Assembly (NCBI GenBank): GCA_913055805.1
Contig: CAJXLF010000013.1
Span: 22,048 to 86,047, forward strand
Origin: an uncultured Salinisphaerales bacterium
Lineage (GTDB): Bacteria; Pseudomonadota; Gammaproteobacteria; Nevskiales; CAJXLF01
Length of the DNA stretch: 64,000 nt
Reading direction: 5' to 3'
Part shown: positions 27,570 to 36,351 of the stretch, one piece after another
Numbering within the stretch: position 1 is the stretch's first letter
Layout: each line of letters starts with the position of its first letter
Position numbers and translations under genes: made by a program
Notes under the pieces: model-generated
Database searches by the model: none
The model's input: the letters and a program-made list of their open reading frames with translations, nothing else
Told to the model about the DNA's origin: nothing

Positions 27570-28118
27570 CTAGTAATGCGAGACCGGGCGCACACGCACA
27601 TCAACCGGAATGCGCTTGCCGGGATGTTCATCGGTTAGCGTGGTGTAGCTGCGGCCGCCATAGCGGTAGGTAACTTCATAGCCATCGATGCGCTCTTCAA
27701 TATGCTCCGAGTACACCGTGCGGCAACGTTCCTCATAGCTGACGTACTCTTCGCTGTAGCGATCACGTCTGGCGCTGTTGGCGCCAATGGCCGCGCCGGC
27801 AAGGCCGCCGGCGATGGTGGCGGCATCATTGCCGCGTCCGCGCCCGATCTGGTTACCGATGGCGGCGCCGATAATACCGCCCAGAATCGTGCGGCCGGTG
27901 GTGTGGTCGTTGTGGTGTTCGACATGGCGCACTGGCTCATCCCAGCATTCACGTTGCGGTGTGGTAACACGCACCTGCCGCACGAGGGGCTCTACGTGGG
28001 TAACCCGCGCATATTCCGGCCCGCCATAACCCCCTTCATGGTCGGCGAGGGCCAGACCGGAAGAAACAGCAACAACGGCCGCCAGCGGCCAGCGCAATAA
28101 AGTGAATGTGTGTGGCAT
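27570..28118 (-). CDS. glycine-zipper 2TM domain envelope protein
   Basis: A 182-residue exported protein. Signal peptide MPHTFTLLRWPLAAVVAVSSGLALA, a His/Arg-rich segment (VRHVEHHNDHT), then a glycine-zipper pair (GRTILGGIIGAAIGNQIGRGRGNDAATIAGGLAGAAIGAN) like SlyB/Rick_17kDa surface antigens, and a C-terminal domain with YRYGGRSYTT repeated in related proteins. Start at 28118 is fixed by an AGGAGC SD. Likely inserted in or tied to the envelope; function unknown. Monocistronic. Confidence 0.85.
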   Translation of the reverse strand: MPHTFTLLRWPLAAVVAVSSGLALADHEGGYGGPEYARVTHVEPLVRQVRVTTPQRECWDEPVRHVEHHNDHTTGRTILGGIIGAAIGNQIGRGRGNDAATIAGGLAGAAIGANSARRDRYSEEYVSYEERCRTVYSEHIEERIDGYEVTYRYGGRSYTTLTDEHPGKRIPVDVRVRPVSHY

Positions 28119-28200
28119 GGTCTGCTCCTGGTTGTACAGCAGCAGTATCAATCAGCGATGCTGAACGGCGACTGAATCAATGCCGGTTGCAGCCGGGTTA

Positions 28201-29268
28201 TCAGCCGGTGGCTTCCTCGGCGCCGGCTTCGGGCGCGGCCTGTGGCTGGCCGGCACGGTCCCAGAGATGGGCGGCATACTTGCGGTAACCGAAAACGTTA
28301 TTAAGCCGCATGTCCGTGCTGGATTCGATGGCCAGCATCTCCCCTTCAATCAGGGGTTCGAGGAAGGTTTTCAGCGCGCCGCCGCCGCCGCCGGTGATCA
28401 CCACGTGGTCAATGTCCCAGTCATCGGCCCACAGTCCGTTGACGTCGGAGGCGATCTGGCCGGCCAGCTGGGTCATGGCCTGTTCGGTGATGCGTTTGAG
28501 ACCGAAGTTCTTGCCGCGAATCTTGATAGAGCCGCGCTCGACTGCTTCATACAGACGGTAGAGTTCCACATTGACCCCGCTCTTTTCCTGCAGGGCGCCG
28601 GCAATGATCTTGAAGGCCTGCGAAATGCCTGCGTCCGAAGTACGGCTGCCGCGCTCGGAATACTGCGTGCGGTCGCAGATGGTGTAATCGGCTGTGCGGA
28701 AACCGACATCAATGATGCCGACCTTCTCTTCCAGGAAACGCCGGTCGGTGACCTTGCCCAGGTCGTTGAGCATGAGGTTGAACACCGAACCGAAGGGTTG
28801 GGGAATGACGCGTACCCGGTCGATGGTGAAATTGACTTCGCGTTCTTCACCCACGACGTTGGTCAGGCGTACGCAGTGCTTGCCCATCAGCAATTGGGCG
28901 AGGTCATCCTTGTGCCGCCGATAGGCGTTGATGGGCAGCCCTGTGACCACGCGGATGGCGTTGCCGTCCTCCACGATGTTGGCCAGGGCGGTCAGGGCTA
29001 GGGTCTTGGCATAGCGGGACATCAGCTGGTTCTGGTCCAGCGTGAAGGAACGCACTGCAGACTGGCGTTCGGCCAGTTCGCCAAGGAAATAGGTGCTGCC
29101 CTCGATTTCGGCATGCAGGACAGGACCGTCACCGCCGACGGCCTTGATCAGGCTGTCCTGAAACTGGATTTCATTGGCTTCGCCCACCACGGACTTGAAT
29201 ACCTTGGATTCGTTGCCGTTGGTGACCTTGGTAAAACCAAAGCCGATGTCGAGACCGATATATTCCAC
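28201..29268 (-). CDS. ParM/StbA-like bacterial actin
   Basis: A 355-residue actin-fold ATPase. The phosphate-1 loop is DIGFGFTK (7-14), phosphate-2 is VGIIDVGFRTADY, the adenosine motif is VVITGGGGG and the connector region SDAGISQAFKIIAGAL. Closest by eye to ParM/Alp-type plasmid segregation actins. It starts at GTG 29266-29268 with SD AAGGGG. No ParR-like gene or tandem parC repeats are seen on either side; the C-terminal tail (QPQAAPEAGAEEATG) is disordered. A chromosomal orphan; possible roles are segregation of an integrated element or cell organisation. Confidence 0.83.
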   Translation of the reverse strand: MEYIGLDIGFGFTKVTNGNESKVFKSVVGEANEIQFQDSLIKAVGGDGPVLHAEIEGSTYFLGELAERQSAVRSFTLDQNQLMSRYAKTLALTALANIVEDGNAIRVVTGLPINAYRRHKDDLAQLLMGKHCVRLTNVVGEEREVNFTIDRVRVIPQPFGSVFNLMLNDLGKVTDRRFLEEKVGIIDVGFRTADYTICDRTQYSERGSRTSDAGISQAFKIIAGALQEKSGVNVELYRLYEAVERGSIKIRGKNFGLKRITEQAMTQLAGQIASDVNGLWADDWDIDHVVITGGGGGALKTFLEPLIEGEMLAIESSTDMRLNNVFGYRKYAAHLWDRAGQPQAAPEAGAEEATG

Positions 29269-29377
29269 TTACTACCCCTTGGTATGCCTAGGATTTGAAT
29301 GTGAGGCCTGCTAGATTGGCCTCGTTCTATAAGCTTCTGGCAAAAAATACAGCAATGTGAAGCCTATTCTATAGATA

Positions 29378-29408
29378 TTGGCCGCAAAAAGTGGCTGCTA
29401 CGTATAAT
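29378..29408 (+). promoter_or_regulatory. possible sigma-70 promoter for gspA
   Basis: A perfect TATAAT at 29403-29408 lies 27 bases before the gspA ATG. The best -35 candidate, TTGGCC (29378-29383), is 19 bases upstream, slightly longer than ideal. The region between the divergent actin and gspA genes (167 bases) shows no repeat that would look like a parC centromere. Confidence 0.35.
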
Positions 29409-29435
29409 GAGCCTCCTCTGATATTGGAAGATTGA

Positions 29436-31064
29436 ATGTACGCTGAGCACTTCGGGTTCAAGGACAATCCGTTCTCGATTGCCCCCGACCCCCGATTTGT
29501 CTATATGAGCCCCTTTCACCAGGAGGCGCTCGGTCACCTGCTGTACGGCACCAACGAGGATGGTGGTTTTGTGCAGCTTACGGGTGAGGTGGGCACCGGC
29601 AAGACCACTTTGATCCGTACCCTGCTGGAACAGCAGATGCCGGATGTGGACGTGGCGCTTACACTCAATCCACGGCTCACCGTGCATGAATTCCTGGCCT
29701 CGGTTTGCGACGAGCTGCAAGTGGACTATCCGCGCGACAGTGAAACGCTCAAGCCGCTGATTGATGCACTCAATGCGCATCTGTTGCGCACCCATGCCGA
29801 AGGCCGGCGCACAGTGCTGATTATCGACGAGGCCCAGAACCTGAGCCGCGACGTGCTGGAACAGATTCGGTTGCTCACCAATCTGGAAACCAATCGCGCC
29901 AAGCTGCTGCGCATCATGCTGGTGGGTCAGCCCGAGCTGCGCGACATGCTGGCGCGTGAGGATCTGCGTCAGCTGGCGCAGCGCATCACGGCCCGTTATC
30001 ACCTGGGTAGCCTGAGCCGCGAGCAAACGCGCGCCTATGTAGAACATCGACTCAAGGTGGTAGGCGGTTATCCGGGCATATTCACGCCCAGCGCGCTGGT
30101 GGAACTGCAGCGCCTCAGCCGGGGCGTGCCGCGCCTGATCAATGTCATTTGCGACCGCGCCCTGATGGGGGCCTACAGCCAGAGCAAAAACCAGGTGGAC
30201 CGGCACATCCTGCGGCAGGCTGCCCGCGAGGTGCTGGAAGGAACCAGCGTACGCGCACCTACGGGTGATCTGCGTGCCTGGCTGTGGGGTCTGGCGGTAG
30301 TGGGTTCAGTGGCGGCTGGCGCCGCCCTGTATCTGTGGCGTCCGTTTTTGCCGGAACTCAAACCGGTAACTCCGGTAGAGGCTCAGCCGCCCGCTGTGGC
30401 CGGCATCGAAACTCCGCCGCCGGCGGAACCCGAGGCCGAAGCGCCCGCGGCGCTGCAGCTCTACGATGAAGGCAGTAATCAACCCGTCAGTCTTCTGCTG
30501 GCTCAATGGGGGCAGGCGATAGATCCCGAGGACACGGCCACCGGCTGCAGTCAGGCTGAAAATCTCGGCTTGCTGTGCATGAGCGGCCAGGGCGACTGGC
30601 AGATGCTGCGCGAATACGACTTGCCCGCAGTGCTGACCCTGAGTCATGACGATGCGCGCCTGGGTCAGGCAGTGCTGACGGCCATTGAGCAGAACGATGC
30701 CGTGGTGGATACCCCGCTGGGGCAGCAGCGTTTTTCCCTGGCTGAACTGGGGGAGCGCTGGACCGGCGAATATCTGCTGCTCTGGCAGCCGCCCTTTGGC
30801 AGCCGCTACATTGGCCCGCAATCCCCGCAGACTCAAATCCGCTGGTTGCAGCAAAGACTGGACATGTACGAAGGCACCAGGACGGCAGCCAGTCTGCCTT
30901 TTACCTATACAGATGTGCTGCGTGAGCGTGTACGCCGTTTCCAGGCGGCCAACGGTCTGGCGCCGGATGGCGCCGTGGGTGAGCAAACGCTGATCCGTCT
31001 GAACCAACTGGCCCCGGCACCCGGGACACCGGCGCTGTCGCGCCAGATCGCAGGGGCGGGCTGA
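29436..31064 (+). CDS. gspA: ExeA/GspA-type AAA ATPase with peptidoglycan-binding domain
   Basis: A 542-residue protein: cytoplasmic AAA domain (about 1-270) with Walker A GEVGTGKTT and Walker B VLIIDEAQNL, one transmembrane helix (about 277-297), a proline/alanine linker, a periplasmic domain with a peptidase-like cysteine-containing region, and a C-terminal peptidoglycan-binding module (LRERVRRFQAANGLAPDGAVGEQTL). GspA with GspB helps the type II secretion secretin assemble through peptidoglycan. It overlaps gspB by one base. Other gsp genes are outside the window. Confidence 0.93.
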   Translation: MYAEHFGFKDNPFSIAPDPRFVYMSPFHQEALGHLLYGTNEDGGFVQLTGEVGTGKTTLIRTLLEQQMPDVDVALTLNPRLTVHEFLASVCDELQVDYPRDSETLKPLIDALNAHLLRTHAEGRRTVLIIDEAQNLSRDVLEQIRLLTNLETNRAKLLRIMLVGQPELRDMLAREDLRQLAQRITARYHLGSLSREQTRAYVEHRLKVVGGYPGIFTPSALVELQRLSRGVPRLINVICDRALMGAYSQSKNQVDRHILRQAAREVLEGTSVRAPTGDLRAWLWGLAVVGSVAAGAALYLWRPFLPELKPVTPVEAQPPAVAGIETPPPAEPEAEAPAALQLYDEGSNQPVSLLLAQWGQAIDPEDTATGCSQAENLGLLCMSGQGDWQMLREYDLPAVLTLSHDDARLGQAVLTAIEQNDAVVDTPLGQQRFSLAELGERWTGEYLLLWQPPFGSRYIGPQSPQTQIRWLQQRLDMYEGTRTAASLPFTYTDVLRERVRRFQAANGLAPDGAVGEQTLIRLNQLAPAPGTPALSRQIAGAG

Positions 31065-32008
31065 TGTCTTACATACTCGACGCACTGCGCAAGGCCGAGA
31101 ACGATCGTAGTGTCGGTGACACGCCGAAATTGGACTTCAGCGCGTTATCGGAATCCCGCTCGCGAAAAGTGCCCGGCATCTGGCTGTTGGTAGCCGCATT
31201 GGGAGTGTGTGTGGGCGTGCTCGGCGCCATGCAGCTTTCCCAGTATCTGGCAGCCGATCGTCAGACAGAATCAGCCGTGACGGCTGCGCCCCCTCCGGCG
31301 CCTGCCGCCATAGAAACCCGGCAGGCCGAGGCGCCGCCGCCTGCAGCCGCCCCGGTGGTTGAACAGCAGGCAGCTGCCGCTCCGCCGAAACCTGCGCGTC
31401 GCTCCGTACAGGTGAAGACCCCGCAGGGTCCGGTTGAAGTGGAAATGCCGCTGCAGGCCGGTGGTGTCAAACCCGCGCCACAGACGTCTAAACCGGCCGC
31501 TCCGCCCGAGCCAGAACCGCAACCGGTTGCGGAACCCGCCAAACCCGCATCCAAGCCCGTGCAAGGCACGGCGGCTCCGGTTCAAGCGGCGCCCCCGCGC
31601 CCGGAACCTGAGACTGTGACGACTTCCCCCGAACCGGCGCCCCTGAGTCTGCCATCACCGGCGGAACTGGCGGCGGAGTTGGAAGGACTGGAGCCGGTTG
31701 CGGCGCAGGAGGAAGCGCCGCCAACACTGACACCGGATGTCATGCCGGAGCCGCAAGCAGAACCGGAGCCGGAAAATCTGGTGTCCTATCTGGGACTGCC
31801 ACCGGATATTCGTAACGACATCGGTGAACTGGCGATGAACGCGCATGTATACAGCTCGACGCCGGGGCGTGGTTTTGTCATCGTCAACGGCCGTCGTTAC
31901 CGTGCGGGCGATGCTTTGCAGGAAGGCCCGGTACTGGAAGATATTCGTCCGGAAGGGGCGGTGATGACCTACCGCGGCCGGCGCTTCATGCTGCCTGTGC
32001 CGCGCTGA
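31064..32008 (+). CDS. gspB: GspB, type II secretion assembly protein
   Basis: A 314-residue inner-membrane protein. It begins with the family-typical MSYILDALRKAENDR, has one transmembrane helix (about 43-65), then about 160 residues of Pro/Ala/Glu-rich spacer (EPEPQPVAEPAKPASKP) and a C-terminal T2SSB domain (VYSSTPGRGFVIVNGRRYRAGDAL). It works with GspA; the ATG overlaps the gspA stop (ATGA-type coupling). The long low-complexity spacer spans the periplasm. Followed 15 bases later by the adenosyltransferase gene. Confidence 0.92.
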   Translation: MSYILDALRKAENDRSVGDTPKLDFSALSESRSRKVPGIWLLVAALGVCVGVLGAMQLSQYLAADRQTESAVTAAPPPAPAAIETRQAEAPPPAAAPVVEQQAAAAPPKPARRSVQVKTPQGPVEVEMPLQAGGVKPAPQTSKPAAPPEPEPQPVAEPAKPASKPVQGTAAPVQAAPPRPEPETVTTSPEPAPLSLPSPAELAAELEGLEPVAAQEEAPPTLTPDVMPEPQAEPEPENLVSYLGLPPDIRNDIGELAMNAHVYSSTPGRGFVIVNGRRYRAGDALQEGPVLEDIRPEGAVMTYRGRRFMLPVPR

Positions 32009-32023
32009 CAGAAGGACAGCCTG

Positions 32024-32575
32024 ATGAAGGTCTACACCCGCAAGGGCGATACCGGTCATACGCAGTTGCTCAGTGTGGGCCGTGTCCCCAAGGGGCATCC
32101 CCGGCTTGACGCCTACGGCGACATTGATGAACTGAATTCCGTGGTGGGCTATGTGGCCGCGGCCCGGCCCGCCGATCCGCTGCCCGGCTGGTTGCTGGAT
32201 ATACAGAACGAACTGTTCGTTCTGGGTTCGGAAGTGGCCGTGCCCAATCCCGAGGCGATCAACATGCCGATTCCGCAGGTACAGGCTGATCAGGTCACTG
32301 TGCTTGAGGGCCGCATCGACGAGCTGGAGGCGGAGTTGCCGCGCCTGACGCAGTTCATACTGCCTGGAGGGGGTGAGGCGGGCGCGCGCCTGCATCTGGC
32401 GCGTACTGTGTGCCGGCGGGCGGAACGGGGTCTGCAGAAGCTGGCGGAAGTGGAAACAGTGCGGCCGGAAGCGCAGGCCTATCTGAACCGGCTCAGCGAT
32501 CTTCTATTTGTGATGGCGCGTTTTCAGAACCTGCGCGATTCGGTTACCGAGCAGCCCTGGCACAGCGGGCGCTAG
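32024..32575 (+). CDS. PduO-type cob(I)alamin adenosyltransferase
   Basis: A 183-residue ATP:cob(I)alamin adenosyltransferase that makes adenosylcobalamin. It has the N-terminal ATP loop in the form TRKGDTGHTQLL (family usually TGxGDxGxT), the YGDIDELNSVVGYVAA helix, and the C-terminal RRAERGLQKL and NRLSDLLFVMARF motifs. It lies 3 kb from the B12 uptake operon, on the opposite strand and convergent with the kinase in between; a shared role in B12 use is likely, although it is transcribed with gspAB. SD AAGGAC is well placed. Confidence 0.93.
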   Translation: MKVYTRKGDTGHTQLLSVGRVPKGHPRLDAYGDIDELNSVVGYVAAARPADPLPGWLLDIQNELFVLGSEVAVPNPEAINMPIPQVQADQVTVLEGRIDELEAELPRLTQFILPGGGEAGARLHLARTVCRRAERGLQKLAEVETVRPEAQAYLNRLSDLLFVMARFQNLRDSVTEQPWHSGR

Positions 32576-32580
32576 CTTTT

Positions 32581-34884
32581 TCAGGCGCGACCGGGTTCTC
32601 TGCCGTCTCTCTCCACCGCGCTGTGCTTGCCAACGCTGGCCTGGCTCAACGGCAATTCGATAATAAAGGTGGCGCCAGCGCCCGGTTCGCCCAGCGCGCG
32701 TATGCGGCCATGATGGTGCTCCACAATCTTGCGGCAAATCGACAGGCCGATACCCGTGCCCGGATATTCCTTATGGGTGTGCAGGCGCTCAAAGGGCTGG
32801 AAAATCTTTTCAGAAAATTCGCTGCTGAAGCCGATGCCGTTGTCGGCAAGCCGGATTTCCACCCAGCCGGCCTTGGGCGTCTGTTCTTTCACACTGATGC
32901 GAATCTCGGGTGAGCGCTCCGGTTTGCGGTATTTCAGGGAATTGCTGAGCAGATTCTGTAACAGCATTTCCAGTTGCCAGCGATGGCCTTCGACACAGGG
33001 GAGTTTGTCGGCAATGACTTCGGCCCTGTTTTCCTGAATCACGAGGTCGAGATTTTGCAGGCTGTTGTCCAGCAGGCTTTGCATGTCGACCTCTTCCCAG
33101 GCGCCGCTGCGGATTTCTATGCGTGAGTAGGTCAGCATGTCTTCGATCAGCATGGACATGCGCTGGGCCGCATCCTGCATGCGGTGTACATAGTCACTGC
33201 CGGTCTCGCCCAGTTTTTCCGCATAGCGGTCCTCGAGACGGTCGCCAAATGCCTGAATCTTGCGCAGGGGCTCTTTCATGTCATGCGAGGCGACATAGGC
33301 AAAGCGTTCCAGCTCTGCGTTGCTGCGTTCCAGCTCGCGGGCATAGCGCGCCAGGGCCTGTTGCGCGGTACGGCTTTCGGTGACATCACGCACCGCCGCA
33401 ATCACCATCTTGCCCTTGGGAGTGTCAAAGGGACTGAGGCTGATTTCAATGGGGAATTCGTCCCCGTTCTTGCGCTGGCCAAACAGTTCCAGACCCATAC
33501 CCATGGGTCGGGTGACGGGAGAATGGAAGAAGCCCTGCCGATTGGCCACATGATGCCCGCGGTAGCGTTCCGGCATCAGGGTCTCCACCGGCTTGCCCAG
33601 CAATTCCTCACGACTGTAACCGAACAGTTTTTCCGACTGGGCATTGACCAGGATGATAGCGCCGGTTTCGTCGGTGATAACCATACCGTCCGGCGCGGCT
33701 TCCAGCAGGTTGCGGAATCGCTCTTCGTTAAGATGATTTTCGGTAACATCCTGGGCGGTGCCCAATAGGCGAACGATGTGCTGGTCCTCATCAAACAGGG
33801 CCTTGCCCCTGCATTGCAGCCAGCGTATTTCACCGGTCCGCGACTGTATTCTATGTGTCAGGTGATACGGCTCGCCCTCGCCGTAACAGAGGCGGATTTT
33901 TTCCTCTACCAGCGGTCGGTCATCGGGATGCACGAGATTCAGGTAACTGTCGAAGTCGACCTCGAAATTTTCGGGATCGACGCCGAAGATACGGTAAAGC
34001 TCTTGTGACCAGAGAATCTCGCCTTTGACCACATCCCATTCCCAGTTGCCGACATGGGCGATTTCCTGCGCCTCGGCCAGTAGCATTTCCCGTTCAGTCA
34101 GCCGGCCCCGGGTATGCGCGGCTTCGCCATACAGCAGGTAGATGCCGCGTGAGAGCCCGTACAGAACGAAGGCATAACTGAGGATCTTGAGCGCATGTGC
34201 GGCATCGAAATAGGGATCGAAATTCTCGCTCGCCAGACTCATGCAGATCTGGCCCATGAAGGCCAGCACCAGGCTGTGCATCAGCCACAGATCAAACCCC
34301 TCTTCGCGCCAGTCGCCGAGGCGATAAAAGGCCAGGAAAGCCAGCAGGAAGAACAGCGCCGGAAAAACTTCCTGAGGCCGGCCGATCGGTCCGTCGATAT
34401 AAACGGTCGGGCTGGGCAGCAGCACGAAATAAGCCAGTGAGGCAACGCCCAGTGCAATCGAGGCGATAACCGAGCGGGATTCCAGGTTATGCACTTCCAG
34501 CTTCGGATTCCTCAGCGCCCACAGCGTATCGCCCGCAGCCAGCAGATACAGGGCCAGGAAAATCCGTTCCGCCATCCAGGTCCAGGGGATGAGATTTTCC
34601 CAGTTTCCGCCAAGGTAAAGATTGAATTGGCCGGAGGTGCCGAATACATGAAAAGCATTGAGTACCGCAGAGCCAAAGAAAGCGGCGACCAGCATCAGGA
34701 TCTTGAGATCGCGACGGGCAAAGTAACGGATCAGGGCGAGCAGGCCGACAAAGAAAGTCAGTAGGGTAGCGGCGGTTTCCAGAACGGCGTGGAATTCGTG
34801 GCTGCTTTGCCAGGCACTTTTGTCCATGCCCATCATGAACAGCACACAAAAAAGGAATGTGGCAACGTATTGCTTCAATGCCAA
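32581..34884 (-). CDS. MASE3-PAS-PAS sensor histidine kinase
   Basis: A 767-residue membrane kinase. About 240 N-terminal residues form a seven-helix MASE3-like sensor with FHAVLETAATLLTFFVG near residue 30; then a PAC-type PAS (about 265-380, HVGNWEWDV), a second PAS (about 385-500, DGMVITDETGAIILVN), coiled linker, DHp with SHDMKEPLRKIQAF (the phytochrome-like His) and an HATPase with DNGIGF and GTGIGLSIC. Divergent from a single-domain response regulator, which is its probable partner. Convergent with the adenosyltransferase. Signal unknown. Confidence 0.92.
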   Translation of the reverse strand: MALKQYVATFLFCVLFMMGMDKSAWQSSHEFHAVLETAATLLTFFVGLLALIRYFARRDLKILMLVAAFFGSAVLNAFHVFGTSGQFNLYLGGNWENLIPWTWMAERIFLALYLLAAGDTLWALRNPKLEVHNLESRSVIASIALGVASLAYFVLLPSPTVYIDGPIGRPQEVFPALFFLLAFLAFYRLGDWREEGFDLWLMHSLVLAFMGQICMSLASENFDPYFDAAHALKILSYAFVLYGLSRGIYLLYGEAAHTRGRLTEREMLLAEAQEIAHVGNWEWDVVKGEILWSQELYRIFGVDPENFEVDFDSYLNLVHPDDRPLVEEKIRLCYGEGEPYHLTHRIQSRTGEIRWLQCRGKALFDEDQHIVRLLGTAQDVTENHLNEERFRNLLEAAPDGMVITDETGAIILVNAQSEKLFGYSREELLGKPVETLMPERYRGHHVANRQGFFHSPVTRPMGMGLELFGQRKNGDEFPIEISLSPFDTPKGKMVIAAVRDVTESRTAQQALARYARELERSNAELERFAYVASHDMKEPLRKIQAFGDRLEDRYAEKLGETGSDYVHRMQDAAQRMSMLIEDMLTYSRIEIRSGAWEEVDMQSLLDNSLQNLDLVIQENRAEVIADKLPCVEGHRWQLEMLLQNLLSNSLKYRKPERSPEIRISVKEQTPKAGWVEIRLADNGIGFSSEFSEKIFQPFERLHTHKEYPGTGIGLSICRKIVEHHHGRIRALGEPGAGATFIIELPLSQASVGKHSAVERDGREPGRA

Positions 34885-35043
34885 TCCCGCCCTGAATTTA
34901 CTTCCCAGACTTGACTTTTACGCCAATAGGTATGATTCTGCAAGTATTCTGTGTGAATTTTCTTCATATTAATCAGTAAGTTAATCGGAAATTTACTACA
35001 GCAGTGTAGGAATTTGCCGACAGATTCGGCAGGAGGAAACTTG

Positions 35044-35559
35044 ATGGATGCGACAGCCCAACGCCACTGTATCCTTTACGTAGAAGACGATGAGGATGAT
35101 CGGCTGTTGGCCAAAGAGGCCATCGAGGAATCTACTCCCAATGTTGACCTGCGATTCGTGGAAAACGGTGTGCAAGCCCTGGCTTACATTCGGGGTACGG
35201 AACCTTATGATCAACCTGGCGCTGCACCGCGTCCGGATATCATTCTTCTGGACCTGAATATGCCGGTAGTCAATGGCCGCGAGGTGCTGCGGGTGCTTAA
35301 AACCGACATCCAGCTGGCGCGCATTCCGATTATCGTGCTGACAACTTCTTCGTCACCCGTGGATATCAACACGGCCTACGATCTGGGCGTCAACGCTTAT
35401 GTGGTCAAGCCATCGCGTTTCGATGATCTGGTCAAGGTTTTCAAAACCATCTGCGATTTCTGGCTGGGTGCGGTGCATTTTCCTGATGTGGAAGCCGAGA
35501 CTTCCTGGTTGCAGGCCGGTAGCGAAGAACCGGAATCCGCCGCTGGTGGCAACAACTAG
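35044..35559 (+). CDS. single-domain response regulator (Rcp1-like)
   Basis: A 171-residue receiver-only protein. Acidic cluster EDDEDD (about 14-19), phospho-acceptor Asp70 in ILLDLNMPVVNG, conserved TTSS and VVKPSRFDD. The receiver has the long alpha4-side insertion typical of regulators paired with phytochrome-like kinases. No output domain; acts through phosphotransfer or protein binding. Start at the ATG at 35044 fits the strong SD GGAGGAAACTTG. Divergent from the MASE3 kinase across 159 bases, so a joint promoter region is likely. Confidence 0.92.
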   Translation: MDATAQRHCILYVEDDEDDRLLAKEAIEESTPNVDLRFVENGVQALAYIRGTEPYDQPGAAPRPDIILLDLNMPVVNGREVLRVLKTDIQLARIPIIVLTTSSSPVDINTAYDLGVNAYVVKPSRFDDLVKVFKTICDFWLGAVHFPDVEAETSWLQAGSEEPESAAGGNN

Positions 35560-35568
35560 CCGCAGCTG

Positions 35569-36351
35569 TCAGATGCGGTCCAGGGGCAATATCACGGGCA
35601 GACCTTCGGTCTCACCGACGTAAGCCCGAATGCCGTAGGTGCGGGATAACTGTTCGGGGTTTAAAACTTCCCCGGGACTGCCGTCGGCTACCTTGCGGCC
35701 GCCAGCCAGCAGCACGATGCGCCGGCAGTAACGCGCGGCCAGCGCCAGATCATGTAATACCACCACTACGGTCATACCCTCGTCCGCCTTGGCGGCGAGC
35801 AGCTGCATGAGTTGCAGTTGATGCGCGGGATCCAGGCCAGCCGCCGGCTCATCCGCGAGCAACAGCCGGCTGCCCGTGGCCAGTGTGCGGGCCAGCATGA
35901 CGCGGCGGCGTTCGCCGCCGGACAGGCCATCGACCCGTCGCCGGCGCAGCGCCACGAGGTCGGATTCCTCAAGGGCAGTATCGATATGCTGGCGGCAGAC
36001 CGGGTCGAGTTCAGTCCAGTTCCGGCGTGTGGCCAGCCGATAGGGCAGGCGCCCGAGGGCAACCACGTCTTCAACCATCATCGGCCAGTGGCAATCGGCA
36101 TCCTGCTCCAGGTAAGCGATCTGCCGTGCGCGCTGCATACGCGGCAGTGCGTTTAAAGGCCGGTCATCCAGGTGGATATGGCCGTTGTCTGGAGGCAGCA
36201 GGCCTGCCATGCAGCGCAGCAGCGAACTCTTGCCGGCGCCGTTGGGGCCAAGCAGGCCGACAAATTCACCCGCATCCAGCTGCAGGTCGATATCCGACAG
36301 TACCGGTCTGTCGCCCAGCCGCAGGTGCAGGTTGTGAATGCCAATATTCAT
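35569..36351 (-). CDS. btuD: vitamin B12 ABC transporter ATP-binding protein
   Basis: A 260-residue ABC ATPase. Walker A GPNGAGKSS at 35-43, Q-loop YLEQDAD, signature LSGGERRR, Walker B LLLADEP, and switch His in VLHDLAL. It belongs to the FecE/BtuD iron-siderophore/cobalamin group. It overlaps btuC by 4 bases and is the last gene of the riboswitch-controlled operon, convergent with the response regulator. Cobalamin as substrate is supported by context. Confidence 0.92.
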   Translation of the reverse strand: MNIGIHNLHLRLGDRPVLSDIDLQLDAGEFVGLLGPNGAGKSSLLRCMAGLLPPDNGHIHLDDRPLNALPRMQRARQIAYLEQDADCHWPMMVEDVVALGRLPYRLATRRNWTELDPVCRQHIDTALEESDLVALRRRRVDGLSGGERRRVMLARTLATGSRLLLADEPAAGLDPAHQLQLMQLLAAKADEGMTVVVVLHDLALAARYCRRIVLLAGGRKVADGSPGEVLNPEQLSRTYGIRAYVGETEGLPVILPLDRI

